Below, one piece after another: positions 57,042-64,000 of a DNA stretch of 64,000 bases (its first letter is position 1; each line of letters starts with the position of its first letter). Below the pieces are notes generated by a model that saw only the letters and a list, made by a program, of their open reading frames with translations, had not been told where the DNA came from and did not search any database. The translations under genes and the position numbers were made by a program. The DNA comes from Alphaproteobacteria bacterium (lineage in GTDB: Bacteria; Pseudomonadota; Alphaproteobacteria; Rhodobacterales; Rhodobacteraceae). The stretch spans positions 19,376 to 83,375 of the forward strand of contig JARFTV010000014.1 of assembly GCA_029289325.1 (NCBI GenBank), in the 5' to 3' direction.

Positions 57042-58973
57042 ATGATCAGCATCGACCGCGACGGCGACATCGCCATCGTCACCGTGGAAAACCCCCCGGT
57101 CAACGCCCTGGGCCAGGCCCTGCGGCAGGGCCTGTGGGACGCCGTGGGCACGCTGGACGCTGACCCCGCCGTTCGCGCCGTGGTGCTGACCTGCGCAGGC
57201 CGCACATTCATCGCCGGGGCCGACGTGACCGAGTTCGGCAAGCCCCCGGTCCCGCCGCACCTGCCCGACCTCGTGGACCGGCTGGAACAGGCGGCCAAGC
57301 CCTGGGTCGCCGCCATCCACGGCTCCGCCCTTGGCGGCGGATTCGAGGTCGCGATGGGTTGTCGCTTCCGCTTGGCCATGGACAGCGCCGCGGTCGGCCT
57401 GCCCGAAGTCACCCTCGGCATCGTGCCGGGCGCCTCCGGCACGGTCCGCACCCCGCGCCTCGCGGGCGTCGAAGCGGCCGTCGAGCTTGTCACCTCCGGC
57501 CGCCCGGTGAAGGCCGCCAAGGCCCTGTCGCTGGGCCTGATCGATGCCGTCGTCAGTGGCGACCTGCGCGCCGAAGCGATTGCCTTCGCCCGCACGGCTG
57601 CGACCCAGCCCTTGCCGCAGCCCGCCTCCGCCCGTCCCGTCACCTCGCCCGACGCGGCCTGGTGGGACGACCAGCGCAAGACCATCACGAAGCGGGCCAA
57701 GGGCGAAATCGCGCCCCTGTGTGCGCTGGACTGCCTGCGCATCGCCGCCGAAAAGCCCTTCGCGGAAGCCATGGCCCATGAACGCGCCACCTTCCTTGAA
57801 CTTCGCGCCTCGGATCAGGCCGCAGCCCTGCGCCACATCTTCTTTGCCGAACGCGCCGCGCCCAAGCCCGCGCATCTGGGCGACGCCAAGCCGCGTAAGA
57901 TCCGCTCTGCCGCGGTGATCGGCGGCGGCACGATGGGCGCAGGCATTGCCGCCGCCCTGCGCGATGCCGGCCTGCCCGTCACCCTGATCGAACGCGACGA
58001 CGAGGCCGTCCAGCGCGGCCTTTCCAACCTCCGCTCCATCTTCGACGGTGCGGTCAAACGCGGCAAGCTGACCGAGGCGCAGGCGCAAGCCCGCATGGAT
58101 GGCGTGACGGCGGGCAGCGACTATGCCCTTCTGGCCAACACCGATCTGGTGATCGAAGCCGTGTTCGAGGACCTGAGCGTCAAGCGCGCCGTCTTTGCCC
58201 AGCTTGGCCAGACCTGCCGCCCCGACGCGATCCTTGCGACCAACACCTCCTACCTCGACCCCCGCCTGATTGCTGAGGGCCTGCCCAACCCCGACCGTTT
58301 CATCGGCCTGCACTTCTTCAGCCCGGCCAACGTGATGAAACTCCTGGAGATCGTGCCGACGCCCACGACCTCGCCCGAAACCCTCGCCACCGGCTTCGCC
58401 CTTGCGCGCACCTTGGGCAAGATCCCTGTCCAGGCCGGGATCTGTGACGGTTTCATCGGTAACCGCATCCTGAAACGCTACCGGGCCGAGGCGGAAACTC
58501 TCGTCCGCCAGGGCACCCCCATCGCCGCCATCGACGCCGCCATGCGTGCGCACGGCTTTGCCATGGGTCCGTTCGAGGCGCAGGATCTGGGCGGCCTCGA
58601 CATCGCCTTCCTCCAGCGCGAAGGCGCGCGGGCGGCGGGGCATGACGTGCCGGAAACGCTGGGCGACATCCTCGTCCGCGCGGGACGGAAGGGTCAGAAG
58701 ACCGGCGGCGGCTGGTATGACTACGCCCCCGGCGACCGGACCCCGAAACCGTCCGAAACCACCGCCGCTCTCCTGGCCGACCGGATCAGCGCCGGGCCAA
58801 GCCTCACGGCAGAGGACATCGCCACCCGCCTCACCGGCGCGATGGCCGCCGAAGGCCGCGCGATCCTTGCCGAAGGCATTGCCCTCAAACCCTCGGACAT
58901 CGATCTGGTGGAAGTCCACGGCTACGGCTACCCCCGCTGGCGCGGCGGGCCGATGTTCGCGGCGGGGGGCTGA
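57042..58973 (+). CDS. Fused enoyl-CoA hydratase / 3-hydroxyacyl-CoA dehydrogenase
   Basis: 643 residues. The first ~185 are a crotonase domain (GRTFIAGADVTEFG, IHGSALGGGFEVAMGC, GLPEVTLGIVPGASGT). A NAD-binding domain follows from about 285 (RSAAVIGGGTMGAGIAAALRDAGLPVTLIERD), then the dehydrogenase C-terminal domains (FSPANVMKLLEIVPTPTTS, CDGFIGNRI). Order and length match the FadJ/peroxisomal multifunctional enzymes rather than FadB. No separate paaF or paaH is present, so this protein probably hydrates 2,3-dehydroadipyl-CoA and oxidises 3-hydroxyadipyl-CoA. It is translationally coupled to the transporter genes. Confidence 0.92.
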   Translation: MISIDRDGDIAIVTVENPPVNALGQALRQGLWDAVGTLDADPAVRAVVLTCAGRTFIAGADVTEFGKPPVPPHLPDLVDRLEQAAKPWVAAIHGSALGGGFEVAMGCRFRLAMDSAAVGLPEVTLGIVPGASGTVRTPRLAGVEAAVELVTSGRPVKAAKALSLGLIDAVVSGDLRAEAIAFARTAATQPLPQPASARPVTSPDAAWWDDQRKTITKRAKGEIAPLCALDCLRIAAEKPFAEAMAHERATFLELRASDQAAALRHIFFAERAAPKPAHLGDAKPRKIRSAAVIGGGTMGAGIAAALRDAGLPVTLIERDDEAVQRGLSNLRSIFDGAVKRGKLTEAQAQARMDGVTAGSDYALLANTDLVIEAVFEDLSVKRAVFAQLGQTCRPDAILATNTSYLDPRLIAEGLPNPDRFIGLHFFSPANVMKLLEIVPTPTTSPETLATGFALARTLGKIPVQAGICDGFIGNRILKRYRAEAETLVRQGTPIAAIDAAMRAHGFAMGPFEAQDLGGLDIAFLQREGARAAGHDVPETLGDILVRAGRKGQKTGGGWYDYAPGDRTPKPSETTAALLADRISAGPSLTAEDIATRLTGAMAAEGRAILAEGIALKPSDIDLVEVHGYGYPRWRGGPMFAAGG

Positions 58974-58975
58974 TC

Positions 58976-59365
58976 TCAGCCCTTCGTCTCGACCGCCCCC
59001 CCGGCTGCGACCCAGCCGGTGAAACCCTCGGGAATATGCGCGGCGGCAAAGCCCATGTCCTGCAAGGTCGCCACCGCCAAGGCCGACCGCCAGCCCGAGG
59101 CACAGTGGAACACGAACCGCTTTTCCTCGCCAAAGATCGGCTTGAAATAGGGGCTCTCCGGGTCGACCCAGAACTCCAGCATCCCGCGCGGGCAGTGGAA
59201 GCTGCCGGGGATGAACCCCGATCGCTCCCGCTCACGCACGTCGCGCAGGTCGACGAACACCACCTCCGGCCGCCCCAGCAGCCTCACGGCCTCTGCGGCC
59301 GGGATCTCCTCGATCCGCGCCCGCGCCGCCGCGACCAGCGCCGCCGAGCCGACCTTCAGCGCCAT
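58976..59365 (-). CDS. Single-domain rhodanese-like protein
   Basis: 129 residues. One rhodanese domain with FVDLRDVRERERSGFIPGS and the active loop CASGWRS (Cys88), which fits the CxxGxR form of active sulfurtransferases. The acceptor is unknown. It shares one base with the stop of the aminotransferase gene, so the epimerase-aminotransferase-rhodanese genes form one operon. Confidence 0.88.
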   Translation of the reverse strand: MALKVGSAALVAAARARIEEIPAAEAVRLLGRPEVVFVDLRDVRERERSGFIPGSFHCPRGMLEFWVDPESPYFKPIFGEEKRFVFHCASGWRSALAVATLQDMGFAAAHIPEGFTGWVAAGGAVETKG

Positions 59366-60228
59366 CAGATCGCCGCCTTCCGCATCTCGTCGAGGTAGAT
59401 CTCCCGCAGCCGCGTCGCCACCGGCCCCGGCTTACCGGTTCCCACCGGCTTTCTGTCCACCTCCACCACCGGCATCACGAAGATCGACGCCGCAGTCGAG
59501 AACGCCTCATCCGCCCCCTGAGCCTCGGCCGGAGTGAACGCCCGCTCCTCCACCTCGAACTGAGCCTCCGCCGCGAACCGCAGCACCGCCGCCCGGGTGA
59601 TCCCGTGCAGAATGTCGTTACCCAGGGCCCGGGTGATGATCCGGTTCCCCTTCACGATATAGGCGTTGTTCGAGGTCCCCTCGGTCACGGCCCCCGCCTC
59701 ATCCGTGAACCAGCTGTCGTCCACCCCGGCCTTCTTCGCCGCCATCTTCCCCATCGAGGGGTACAGCAGCTGCACCGTCTTGATATCCACACGGGACCAC
59801 CGCAGGTCCGGAATCGTGATGACCTTGAACCCCGTCTTCGCGGCGGGAGCATCGGCCAGGTTCGGGATGTTCTGCGTGAAAGCCACCACCGTCCCCGGCA
59901 CCGAGGCGTCGGGGAACATGAAACTCCGATCCCCCGGATTGCCCCGCGTCACCTGCAGATAGATCATCCCCTGGTCGATCCCGTTCCGCGCCACCAGCTC
60001 GCGGTGAATCGCCAGCAGGTCCTCCGCCGACAGGGGACAGCTCATCTCCAGCTCTTTCAGCGACCGCTCCAGCCGCCGGATATGGCCGTCGAAGTCGATC
60101 AGCTTCCCGTCCAGCACCGAGGTCACCTCATAGACCCCGTCCGCCATCAGGAACCCCCGGTCGAAGATGGAAACCTTCGCCTCCCCCTCGGGCAGATATT
60201 CTCCATTCACAAAGACGGTACGGGTCAT
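59365..60228 (-). CDS. dat: D-amino-acid aminotransferase (class IV)
   Basis: 287 residues. Fold type IV PLP enzyme: VFVNGEYLPEGEAKVSIFDRGFLMADGVYEV, the PLP lysine in RVDIKTVQLL (Lys150), AGAVTEGTSNNAYIV. The sequence matches D-alanine/D-glutamate transaminases rather than IlvE or PabC. It would exchange D-Ala, D-Glu or D-Asp with 2-oxo acids in the cytosol. Three bases after the epimerase gene. Confidence 0.88.
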   Translation of the reverse strand: MTRTVFVNGEYLPEGEAKVSIFDRGFLMADGVYEVTSVLDGKLIDFDGHIRRLERSLKELEMSCPLSAEDLLAIHRELVARNGIDQGMIYLQVTRGNPGDRSFMFPDASVPGTVVAFTQNIPNLADAPAAKTGFKVITIPDLRWSRVDIKTVQLLYPSMGKMAAKKAGVDDSWFTDEAGAVTEGTSNNAYIVKGNRIITRALGNDILHGITRAAVLRFAAEAQFEVEERAFTPAEAQGADEAFSTAASIFVMPVVEVDRKPVGTGKPGPVATRLREIYLDEMRKAAI

Positions 60229-60231
60229 GCT

Positions 60232-61194
60232 CTATCCCCAAAGCAGCGGCGTGGCCGGGTGGATGTGGCGGTCGTCGTAGACAACCGGATGTTCGCGGTC
60301 CTGCGCCATGTCTGCGGGGCCGTCAAGGTCGGACCAGTCGGCCCCCTGCGCGACAAGCACCGCAGGGGCCATGGAAAGCGAGGTCGAGATCATGCAGCCG
60401 ACCATCACCTTCAGCCCCAGCCGCCGCGCCTCGGCCCTTGCGCGCAGCGCCTCGGTCAGCCCGCCGGTCTTGTCCAGCTTCAGGTTCACCACGTCATACT
60501 TGCCCAGAAGCCCGGGCAGGGATGCCGCATCATGCGCGCTTTCATCCGCGCAGACCGGCAAGGGCCGCGCGATCTCGGCCAGCATGTCATCCGCGCCCTG
60601 CGGCAGCGGCTGTTCCACCATCTCCACGCCCAGCCGGATCAGATGCGGCGCAAGGTCGGTATAGACCTCGGGCGTCCAGCCCTCGTTCGCATCGACGATC
60701 AGCCGGACCTTCGGCGCTCCCTGCCGCACCGCCTCGATCCGGGGCATGTCGGCGGGGGTGCCGAGCTTGACCTTCAGCACCGCCCGATGCGCGTTCCGCG
60801 CCGCCGCCGCCCGCATCGCCTCGGCCGTGTCGAGAGACAGGGTGAACGCAATCTCCACCGGCTTCGGCGGCACAAGCCCCGCCAATTCCCAGACCGGCCG
60901 CCCGAGAGACTTCGCCTCCAGATCCCACAGCGCGCAATCCACCGCATTCCGCGCCGCTCCGGGGGCCATCGCCTCTTGCAGCGCCGCCCGCGTGATCCCC
61001 TCGGGCAGCGCCCGGATGGCCGCAATCGCCGCCTCGACCGTCTCGCCATAGCGCGGATAGGGCAGCCCCTCGCCCCAGCCGCGATGACCGTCCCGGGAGA
61101 CCGTGGCCGTCACCACCCGCGCCTCGGTCTTGGACCCGCGCGAGATGGTGAAGGGATTGCGAAGCGGGAAGGTCTCGGCCTGGGCGGTGATCAT
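60232..61194 (-). CDS. Dipeptide (L-Ala-D/L-Glu) epimerase, enolase superfamily
   Basis: 320 residues. Catalytic lysine pair KVK (141-143), metal ligands Asp168 (VDANEGW), Glu194 (VEQP) and Asp217 (ADES), and second-base lysines in NLKLDKTGG. This pattern is that of L-Ala-D/L-Glu epimerases (YcjG/YkfB); a related DgcA enzyme takes part in D-glutamate use in marine bacteria. Its partner aminotransferase supports a D-amino-acid or murein-peptide role. Divergent from mclA. Confidence 0.88.
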   Translation of the reverse strand: MITAQAETFPLRNPFTISRGSKTEARVVTATVSRDGHRGWGEGLPYPRYGETVEAAIAAIRALPEGITRAALQEAMAPGAARNAVDCALWDLEAKSLGRPVWELAGLVPPKPVEIAFTLSLDTAEAMRAAAARNAHRAVLKVKLGTPADMPRIEAVRQGAPKVRLIVDANEGWTPEVYTDLAPHLIRLGVEMVEQPLPQGADDMLAEIARPLPVCADESAHDAASLPGLLGKYDVVNLKLDKTGGLTEALRARAEARRLGLKVMVGCMISTSLSMAPAVLVAQGADWSDLDGPADMAQDREHPVVYDDRHIHPATPLLWG

Positions 61195-61232
61195 GGGGCG
61201 ACCTTAGCGGGCGGGGGCGGGCAGCGGAAGGT

Positions 61233-61289
61233 GCAAGCCTTGCTGCAAATGCAAAACGGATATTGCACTGCGGCGCGCAACATTATAAC
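61233..61289 (+). promoter_or_regulatory. TGCAA-rich control region upstream of mclA
   Basis: The 140-base space before mclA holds GCAAG-C-CTTGC (61233-61243), TGCAAATGCAAAA (61244-61256), TTGCAC (61263-61268) and an AT-rich TTATAAC (61283-61289). The repeated TGCAAA resembles sites of RamB/PccR-type regulators of acetate and propionate metabolism (consensus built on TTTGCAAA). The assignment is a guess from motif likeness. Confidence 0.35.
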
Positions 61290-61334
61290 CGTAATTGCGA
61301 ACCAAGCGTAATATCCTTGCCCACGGGAATTTCC

Positions 61335-62294
61335 ATGAGCTTCCGCCTCCAGCCGCCCGCCCCCGCCCGTCCGAACCGCTGCCAGCTTTTCGGCCCCGGC
61401 TCGCGGCCCGAGCTTTTCGCCAAGATGGCCGCCAGCGCCGCCGACGTCATCAACCTCGATCTCGAGGATTCCGTGGCCCCCGCCGACAAGCCGCAGGCCC
61501 GCGCGAACATCATCAAGGCGATCTCTGACATCGACTGGGGCCGCAAGACCCTCTCCGTCCGCATCAACGGGCTCGACACCCCCTACTGGTATCGCGACGT
61601 GGTCGACCTTCTGGAACAGGCCGGCCCGCGCCTGGACCAGATCATGATCCCCAAGGTCGGCTGCGCCGCCGATGTCTATGCCGTCGATGCCCTTGTCACC
61701 GCCTGCGAGGCCGCCGCTGGCCGCCAGAAGCGCATCAGCTTCGAGGTCATCATCGAAACCGCCGCCGGCATTGCCCATGTCGAGGAGATCGCCGCCGCCT
61801 CCCCCCGCCTGCAGGCGATGAGCCTAGGGGCCGCCGACTTCGCCGCTTCGATGGGGATGCAGACCACCGGGATCGGCGGGACGCAGGAAAACTATTACAT
61901 GCACCGGGAGGGGCAGAAATACTGGTCCGACCCCTGGCACTGGGCACAGGCCGCCATCGTCGCCGCCTGCCGCACCCATGGCGTGCTGCCGGTGGACGGC
62001 CCCTTCGGCGATTTCTCGGATGACGAGGGCTTCCGCGCCCAGGCCCGCCGCTCGGCCACGCTGGGTATGGTCGGCAAATGGGCGATCCACCCCAAGCAGG
62101 TCGCACTGGCGAACGAGGTCTTTACCCCCTCGGATGCCGCCGTGACCGAAGCGCGCGAGATCCTTGCCGCGATGGAGGCCGCCAAGGCCGCCGGGCAGGG
62201 CGCCGCGACCTACAAGGGGCGGCTGGTCGACATCGCCTCGATGCGGCAAGCCGAGGTGATCGTGCGGCAGGCGGAAATCATCGCCGGGGCCTGA
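61335..62294 (+). CDS. mclA: L-malyl-CoA/beta-methylmalyl-CoA lyase
   Basis: 319 residues, recognisable as Rhodobacter Mcl1: MSFRLQPPAPARPNRCQLFGPGSRPELF, INLDLEDSVAP, RINGLDTPYWYRDV, IMIPKVG, FEVIIETAAGI and KWAIHPKQV. It splits beta-methylmalyl-CoA into glyoxylate and propionyl-CoA, and malyl-CoA into glyoxylate and acetyl-CoA, within the ethylmalonyl-CoA pathway for acetyl-CoA assimilation. The ATG at 61335 gives the family N-terminus; upstream frame is non-conserved. Confidence 0.96.
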   Translation: MSFRLQPPAPARPNRCQLFGPGSRPELFAKMAASAADVINLDLEDSVAPADKPQARANIIKAISDIDWGRKTLSVRINGLDTPYWYRDVVDLLEQAGPRLDQIMIPKVGCAADVYAVDALVTACEAAAGRQKRISFEVIIETAAGIAHVEEIAAASPRLQAMSLGAADFAASMGMQTTGIGGTQENYYMHREGQKYWSDPWHWAQAAIVAACRTHGVLPVDGPFGDFSDDEGFRAQARRSATLGMVGKWAIHPKQVALANEVFTPSDAAVTEAREILAAMEAAKAAGQGAATYKGRLVDIASMRQAEVIVRQAEIIAGA

Positions 62295-62307
62295 GGAATC
62301 GTTGACA

Positions 62308-62330
62308 GCTTGCCCGCGAAACGGGCAGCT
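62308..62330 (+). terminator. Probable mclA terminator
   Basis: AGCTTGCCCG, loop CGAAA region, CGGGCAGCT followed by TT; one unpaired T in the left arm. It begins 14 bases after the mclA stop. Confidence 0.55.
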
Positions 62331-62428
62331 TTCCCCGGCGTCAGCGCCCTTGTCGGGCAGACCGCAAAGAATACCCGAGCCGCGCCCCAGGGGAGGGGAG
62401 GCCCCGCGCGGCGAAAGGGAGGATGCAC

Positions 62429-62451
62429 GCCCCGTGGCCCTGCCACGGGGC
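62429..62451 (+). terminator. Perfect GC hairpin downstream of mclA
   Basis: GCCCCGTGGC (62429-62438), loop CCT, GCCACGGGGC (62442-62451), followed by a partly T-rich GCTGCTGTTCTT. It is a second terminator or the end of an unseen short transcript. Confidence 0.5.
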
Positions 62452-62568
62452 GCTGCTGTTCTTGCGGGACGGGCAAGGCTTGGCGCGGAAGACATCCCCC
62501 CGGCCCGAGACGGTTAACCCTTTATGAATGGCCGCGCGCAAGCCTTTGAAAAGGCAGGATCCGTCATT

Positions 62569-62585
62569 CTGTCCACGCTGGACAG
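62569..62585. promoter_or_regulatory. CTGTCCA-CGC-TGGACAG palindrome before the RidA gene
   Basis: Perfect 7-base arms around three bases, 64 bases before the RidA ATG. It shares TGTCCAC...TGGACA with the 18942-18956 element. Possibly an operator for an unknown regulator. Confidence 0.4.
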
Positions 62586-62648
62586 GCCCCCTTGCCCGTC
62601 CCTGCCCGCCAAGCTACCCTCCCCCCGACCCATCCTCCGGAGAGCCCC

Positions 62649-63110
62649 ATGCACCCGATCGAAACCCGCCTGGCCGAGCTTGGCGTGACCCTCCCCCACG
62701 CCCCCGCCCCGGCGGCAAACTACGTCCCCTTCGTCCAGGTCGGGAACCTGGTCCACATCTCCGGCCAGATCAGCCAGAACGAACACGGCCTGATCAAGGG
62801 CCGCCTGGGCGAGGACCTCGCCGTCGAACAGGGCGCCGAAGCCGCACGCCGCTGTGCGATCTCGCTGCTGGCCCAGCTGAAGAAGGCGGTCGGCGGTGAC
62901 TGGGACCGGCTCGACCGGGCGGTCAAGCTGGTGGGCTTCGTGAACTCCACCGCCGATTTCGTGGACCAGCCCAAGGTGATCAACGGCGCCTCGGATTTCC
63001 TGGTCGCCGCCCTCGGCGACGCCGGCCGCCACGCCCGCTCCGCCGTCTCGGCCGCCTCGCTGCCGCTGGGGGTGGCCGTGGAGATCGAGGCGATCTTCGC
63101 CCTCATATGA
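62649..63110 (+). CDS. RidA (YjgF/YER057c/UK114) family protein
   Basis: 153 residues, longer than the classic ~128-residue RidA and of the subgroup starting HPIETRLAELGVTLPHAPAPAANYVPFVQVGNLVHISGQIS. Late RARSAVSAASLPLGVAVEIEAI carries the arginine that binds substrate carboxylate in active RidA proteins. Members hydrolyse reactive imines/enamines. The downstream GDPD gene overlaps by 4 bases. Confidence 0.88.
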   Translation: MHPIETRLAELGVTLPHAPAPAANYVPFVQVGNLVHISGQISQNEHGLIKGRLGEDLAVEQGAEAARRCAISLLAQLKKAVGGDWDRLDRAVKLVGFVNSTADFVDQPKVINGASDFLVAALGDAGRHARSAVSAASLPLGVAVEIEAIFALI

Positions 63111-63880
63111 GCCGCGTCCCGCTGCCGGAGGCGTTCCTGCGCCTCCCCATCACCCACCGTGCCCTGCATGACAGGGCGCAGGGCCGGATCGAGAACTCCC
63201 CCGCCGCCATCCGCGCGGCGGTCGCCGCCGGCTACGGGATCGAGGTGGATCTCCAGCTCTCGGGCGACGGGGTTGCCATGGTCTTCCATGACGAGACCCT
63301 CGACCGCCTCACCGACGAGCAAGGCCCGGTCAACGCCCGCACCGCCGAGGAACTGGGCCGCATCCGCCTGAAGGACTCGACCGACACCATTCCCACCCTC
63401 GCGCAGGTCCTCACCCTGATCGACGGTCGCGTCCCGCTTCTCATCGAGATCAAGGACCAGACCCTCACCATGGGCGAGACCGACGGCCGTCTGGAATCCG
63501 CGACCGCCGAGGCGCTGCGGAACTACCGGGGCGACGTGGCGCTGATGTCCTTCAACCCCCATTCCGTCGCCCATATGGCCCGCCTCGCCCCGCGCCTGCC
63601 GCGCGGCATCACGACCTCGGCCTACGACCCCGACGACTGGGCGCCCCTTCCTGCCGAGACCTGCGACCGCCTGCGCAAGATCCCCGACTACGACGCCACC
63701 CTGTCCAGCTTCATCAGCCACGAGGCACCCGACCTTTCCCGCGCCCGGGTGGCCGAGCTGAAGGGCCAGGGCGCGACGATCCTCTGCTGGACGATCCGCT
63801 CTGCCGAAGCCGAGGCGCAGGCGCGGCGGATTGCCGACAATGTGACCTTCGAGGGGTATCTCTCGCCGCTGCCGACTTGA
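63107..63880 (+). CDS. Glycerophosphodiester phosphodiesterase family protein
   Basis: 257 residues. GDPD catalytic pattern: His17-Arg18 (THRALHD), Glu46 and Asp48 (GIEVDLQLSGDG) and His61 (VFHDETLDR), then PTLAQVL, LLIEIKD and a final CWTIRS. The enzyme would release glycerol-3-phosphate from deacylated phospholipids. The usual HRG reads HRA. No signal peptide. Coupled to the RidA gene. Confidence 0.88.
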   Translation: MSRVPLPEAFLRLPITHRALHDRAQGRIENSPAAIRAAVAAGYGIEVDLQLSGDGVAMVFHDETLDRLTDEQGPVNARTAEELGRIRLKDSTDTIPTLAQVLTLIDGRVPLLIEIKDQTLTMGETDGRLESATAEALRNYRGDVALMSFNPHSVAHMARLAPRLPRGITTSAYDPDDWAPLPAETCDRLRKIPDYDATLSSFISHEAPDLSRARVAELKGQGATILCWTIRSAEAEAQARRIADNVTFEGYLSPLPT

Positions 63881-63927
63881 CGGCGGCGGCCTGCCCGCCA
63901 CCTTCCTTGGCGACCCGCGGAGCAGCC

Positions 63928-63950
63928 ATGGCCGACCTCACCCTTCTAGG
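63928..63950 (+). pseudogene. Start of a gene cut by an insertion element
   Basis: An ATG at 63928, preceded by GGAG 6 bases upstream, opens MADLTLL and then runs into the IS end at about 63949. The frame continues only into IS sequence. The product cannot be named from seven codons. Its far part would be beyond the window. Confidence 0.4.
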
Positions 63951-64000
63951 GCCTGTTGACGTTCACTTCAGGCGAATGATGGTCGCCGCGAGGGAGATGA
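63949..64000 (-). mobile_element. Terminus of an IS5-like insertion sequence (partial)
   Basis: GGGCCTGTTGACGTTCA (63949-63965) looks like a terminal inverted repeat. Immediately inside, the minus strand reads ISLAATIIRLK followed by TGA (stop at 63965-63963), the C-terminal style of IS5-family DDE transposases in alphaproteobacteria. Only this edge is in the window, so family and completeness are inferred. Confidence 0.6.
63963..64000 (-). CDS. IS5-like transposase, C-terminal fragment (truncated by window end)
   Basis: Only the last eleven codons are visible, ending ...SLAATIIRLK-stop, with the stop codon inside the terminal repeat region. The rest lies past base 64000. Confidence 0.5.
   Translation of the reverse strand, partial: ISLAATIIRLK

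Larger units (their letters stand above)
62295..62648. other. 354-bp intergenic region with two hairpins and a palindrome
   Basis: No convincing gene. It contains a G+C hairpin at 62308-62330 (AGCTTGCCCG/CGGGCAGCT with one bulge) that may end mclA, a perfect 10-bp stem at 62429-62451 (GCCCCGTGGC/GCCACGGGGC), and the CTGTCCA-CGC-TGGACAG palindrome at 62569-62585 before the RidA gene. The stretch 62380-62420 is purine-rich. A small RNA cannot be excluded but nothing shows it directly. Confidence 0.5.

Noticed and set aside
56970..58919. A 649-codon open frame on the minus strand
   Set aside because: Fully antisense to the fused hydratase/dehydrogenase gene; no family motif.

Overview
The window reads as chromosome of a Rhodobacteraceae bacterium (alphaproteobacterium). 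It is GC-rich with dense, often overlapping genes. Diagnostic features are an FnrL/HemN pair beside ccoNOQP-ccoGHIS, a malyl-CoA lyase of the Rhodobacter Mcl1 type (ethylmalonyl-CoA pathway), and aerobic and anaerobic coproporphyrinogen oxidases (HemF, HemN). No photosynthesis, rRNA, tRNA or CRISPR sequence was seen. Nearly all of it looks like stable core chromosome; the only mobile-element trace is the end of an IS5-like element at the right edge.

Layout. 1-8.9 kb: mixed housekeeping (YceI, LysE exporter, HemF, lipoprotein, unusual SDR, RsmC-like methyltransferase, ClpS, HAD hydrolase, a D,D-carboxypeptidase with SPOR tail, FAH-family hydrolase). 8.9-21.1 kb: a microaerobic respiration locus: ccoGHIS (assembly) and ccoNOPQ (cbb3 oxidase) on the minus strand, a universal stress gene facing away from ccoN, then phzF, fnrL and divergent hemN. 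Four FnrL-type boxes (TTGAY-N4-RTCAA) sit in the three control regions. 21.1-28.2 kb: a Yej-type peptide ABC transporter with a glycosyltransferase at the operon end. 28.2-37.9 kb: dapB, rbfA-truB, a DUF2233 protein, nucleoside hydrolase, rpmI-rplT, pyruvate kinase, N-formylglutamate amidohydrolase, DUF1244 and AzlCD.

38-59 kb is one large phenylacetate (PAA) catabolic region. It holds paaX; paaJ-A-B-C-D-E, an extra PaaA/PaaC-family gene, paaZ and paaY; tetR, paaK, paaI and paaG on the minus strand; and divergently paaN followed by a complete branched-chain-amino-acid-type ABC transporter and a fused enoyl-CoA hydratase/3-hydroxyacyl-CoA dehydrogenase that can supply the PaaF and PaaH steps. 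Together these cover possible uptake, CoA activation (PaaK), epoxidation (PaaABCDE), isomerisation (PaaG), ring opening and aldehyde oxidation (PaaZ), and beta-oxidation (PaaJ, fused enzyme). Three matching palindromes (TTGACCG-N2-CGGTCGGT-like) lie before paaJ, tetR and between paaG and paaN, and probably define the regulon of the TetR protein.

59-64 kb: rhodanese, D-amino-acid aminotransferase and dipeptide epimerase on the minus strand, then mclA, a RidA protein and a GDPD phosphodiesterase. At about 63949 an IS end with the last codons of a transposase cuts a gene that had started at 63928.

The observations most worth following are the extra PaaA/PaaC paralogue in which three of six di-iron ligands are replaced, the TetR operators, the geometry suggesting a leaderless FnrL-controlled hemN mRNA, an SDR protein without its catalytic lysine, and the cluster of palindromes after the usp gene. 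All functional statements rest on reading motifs by eye; no database search was run.
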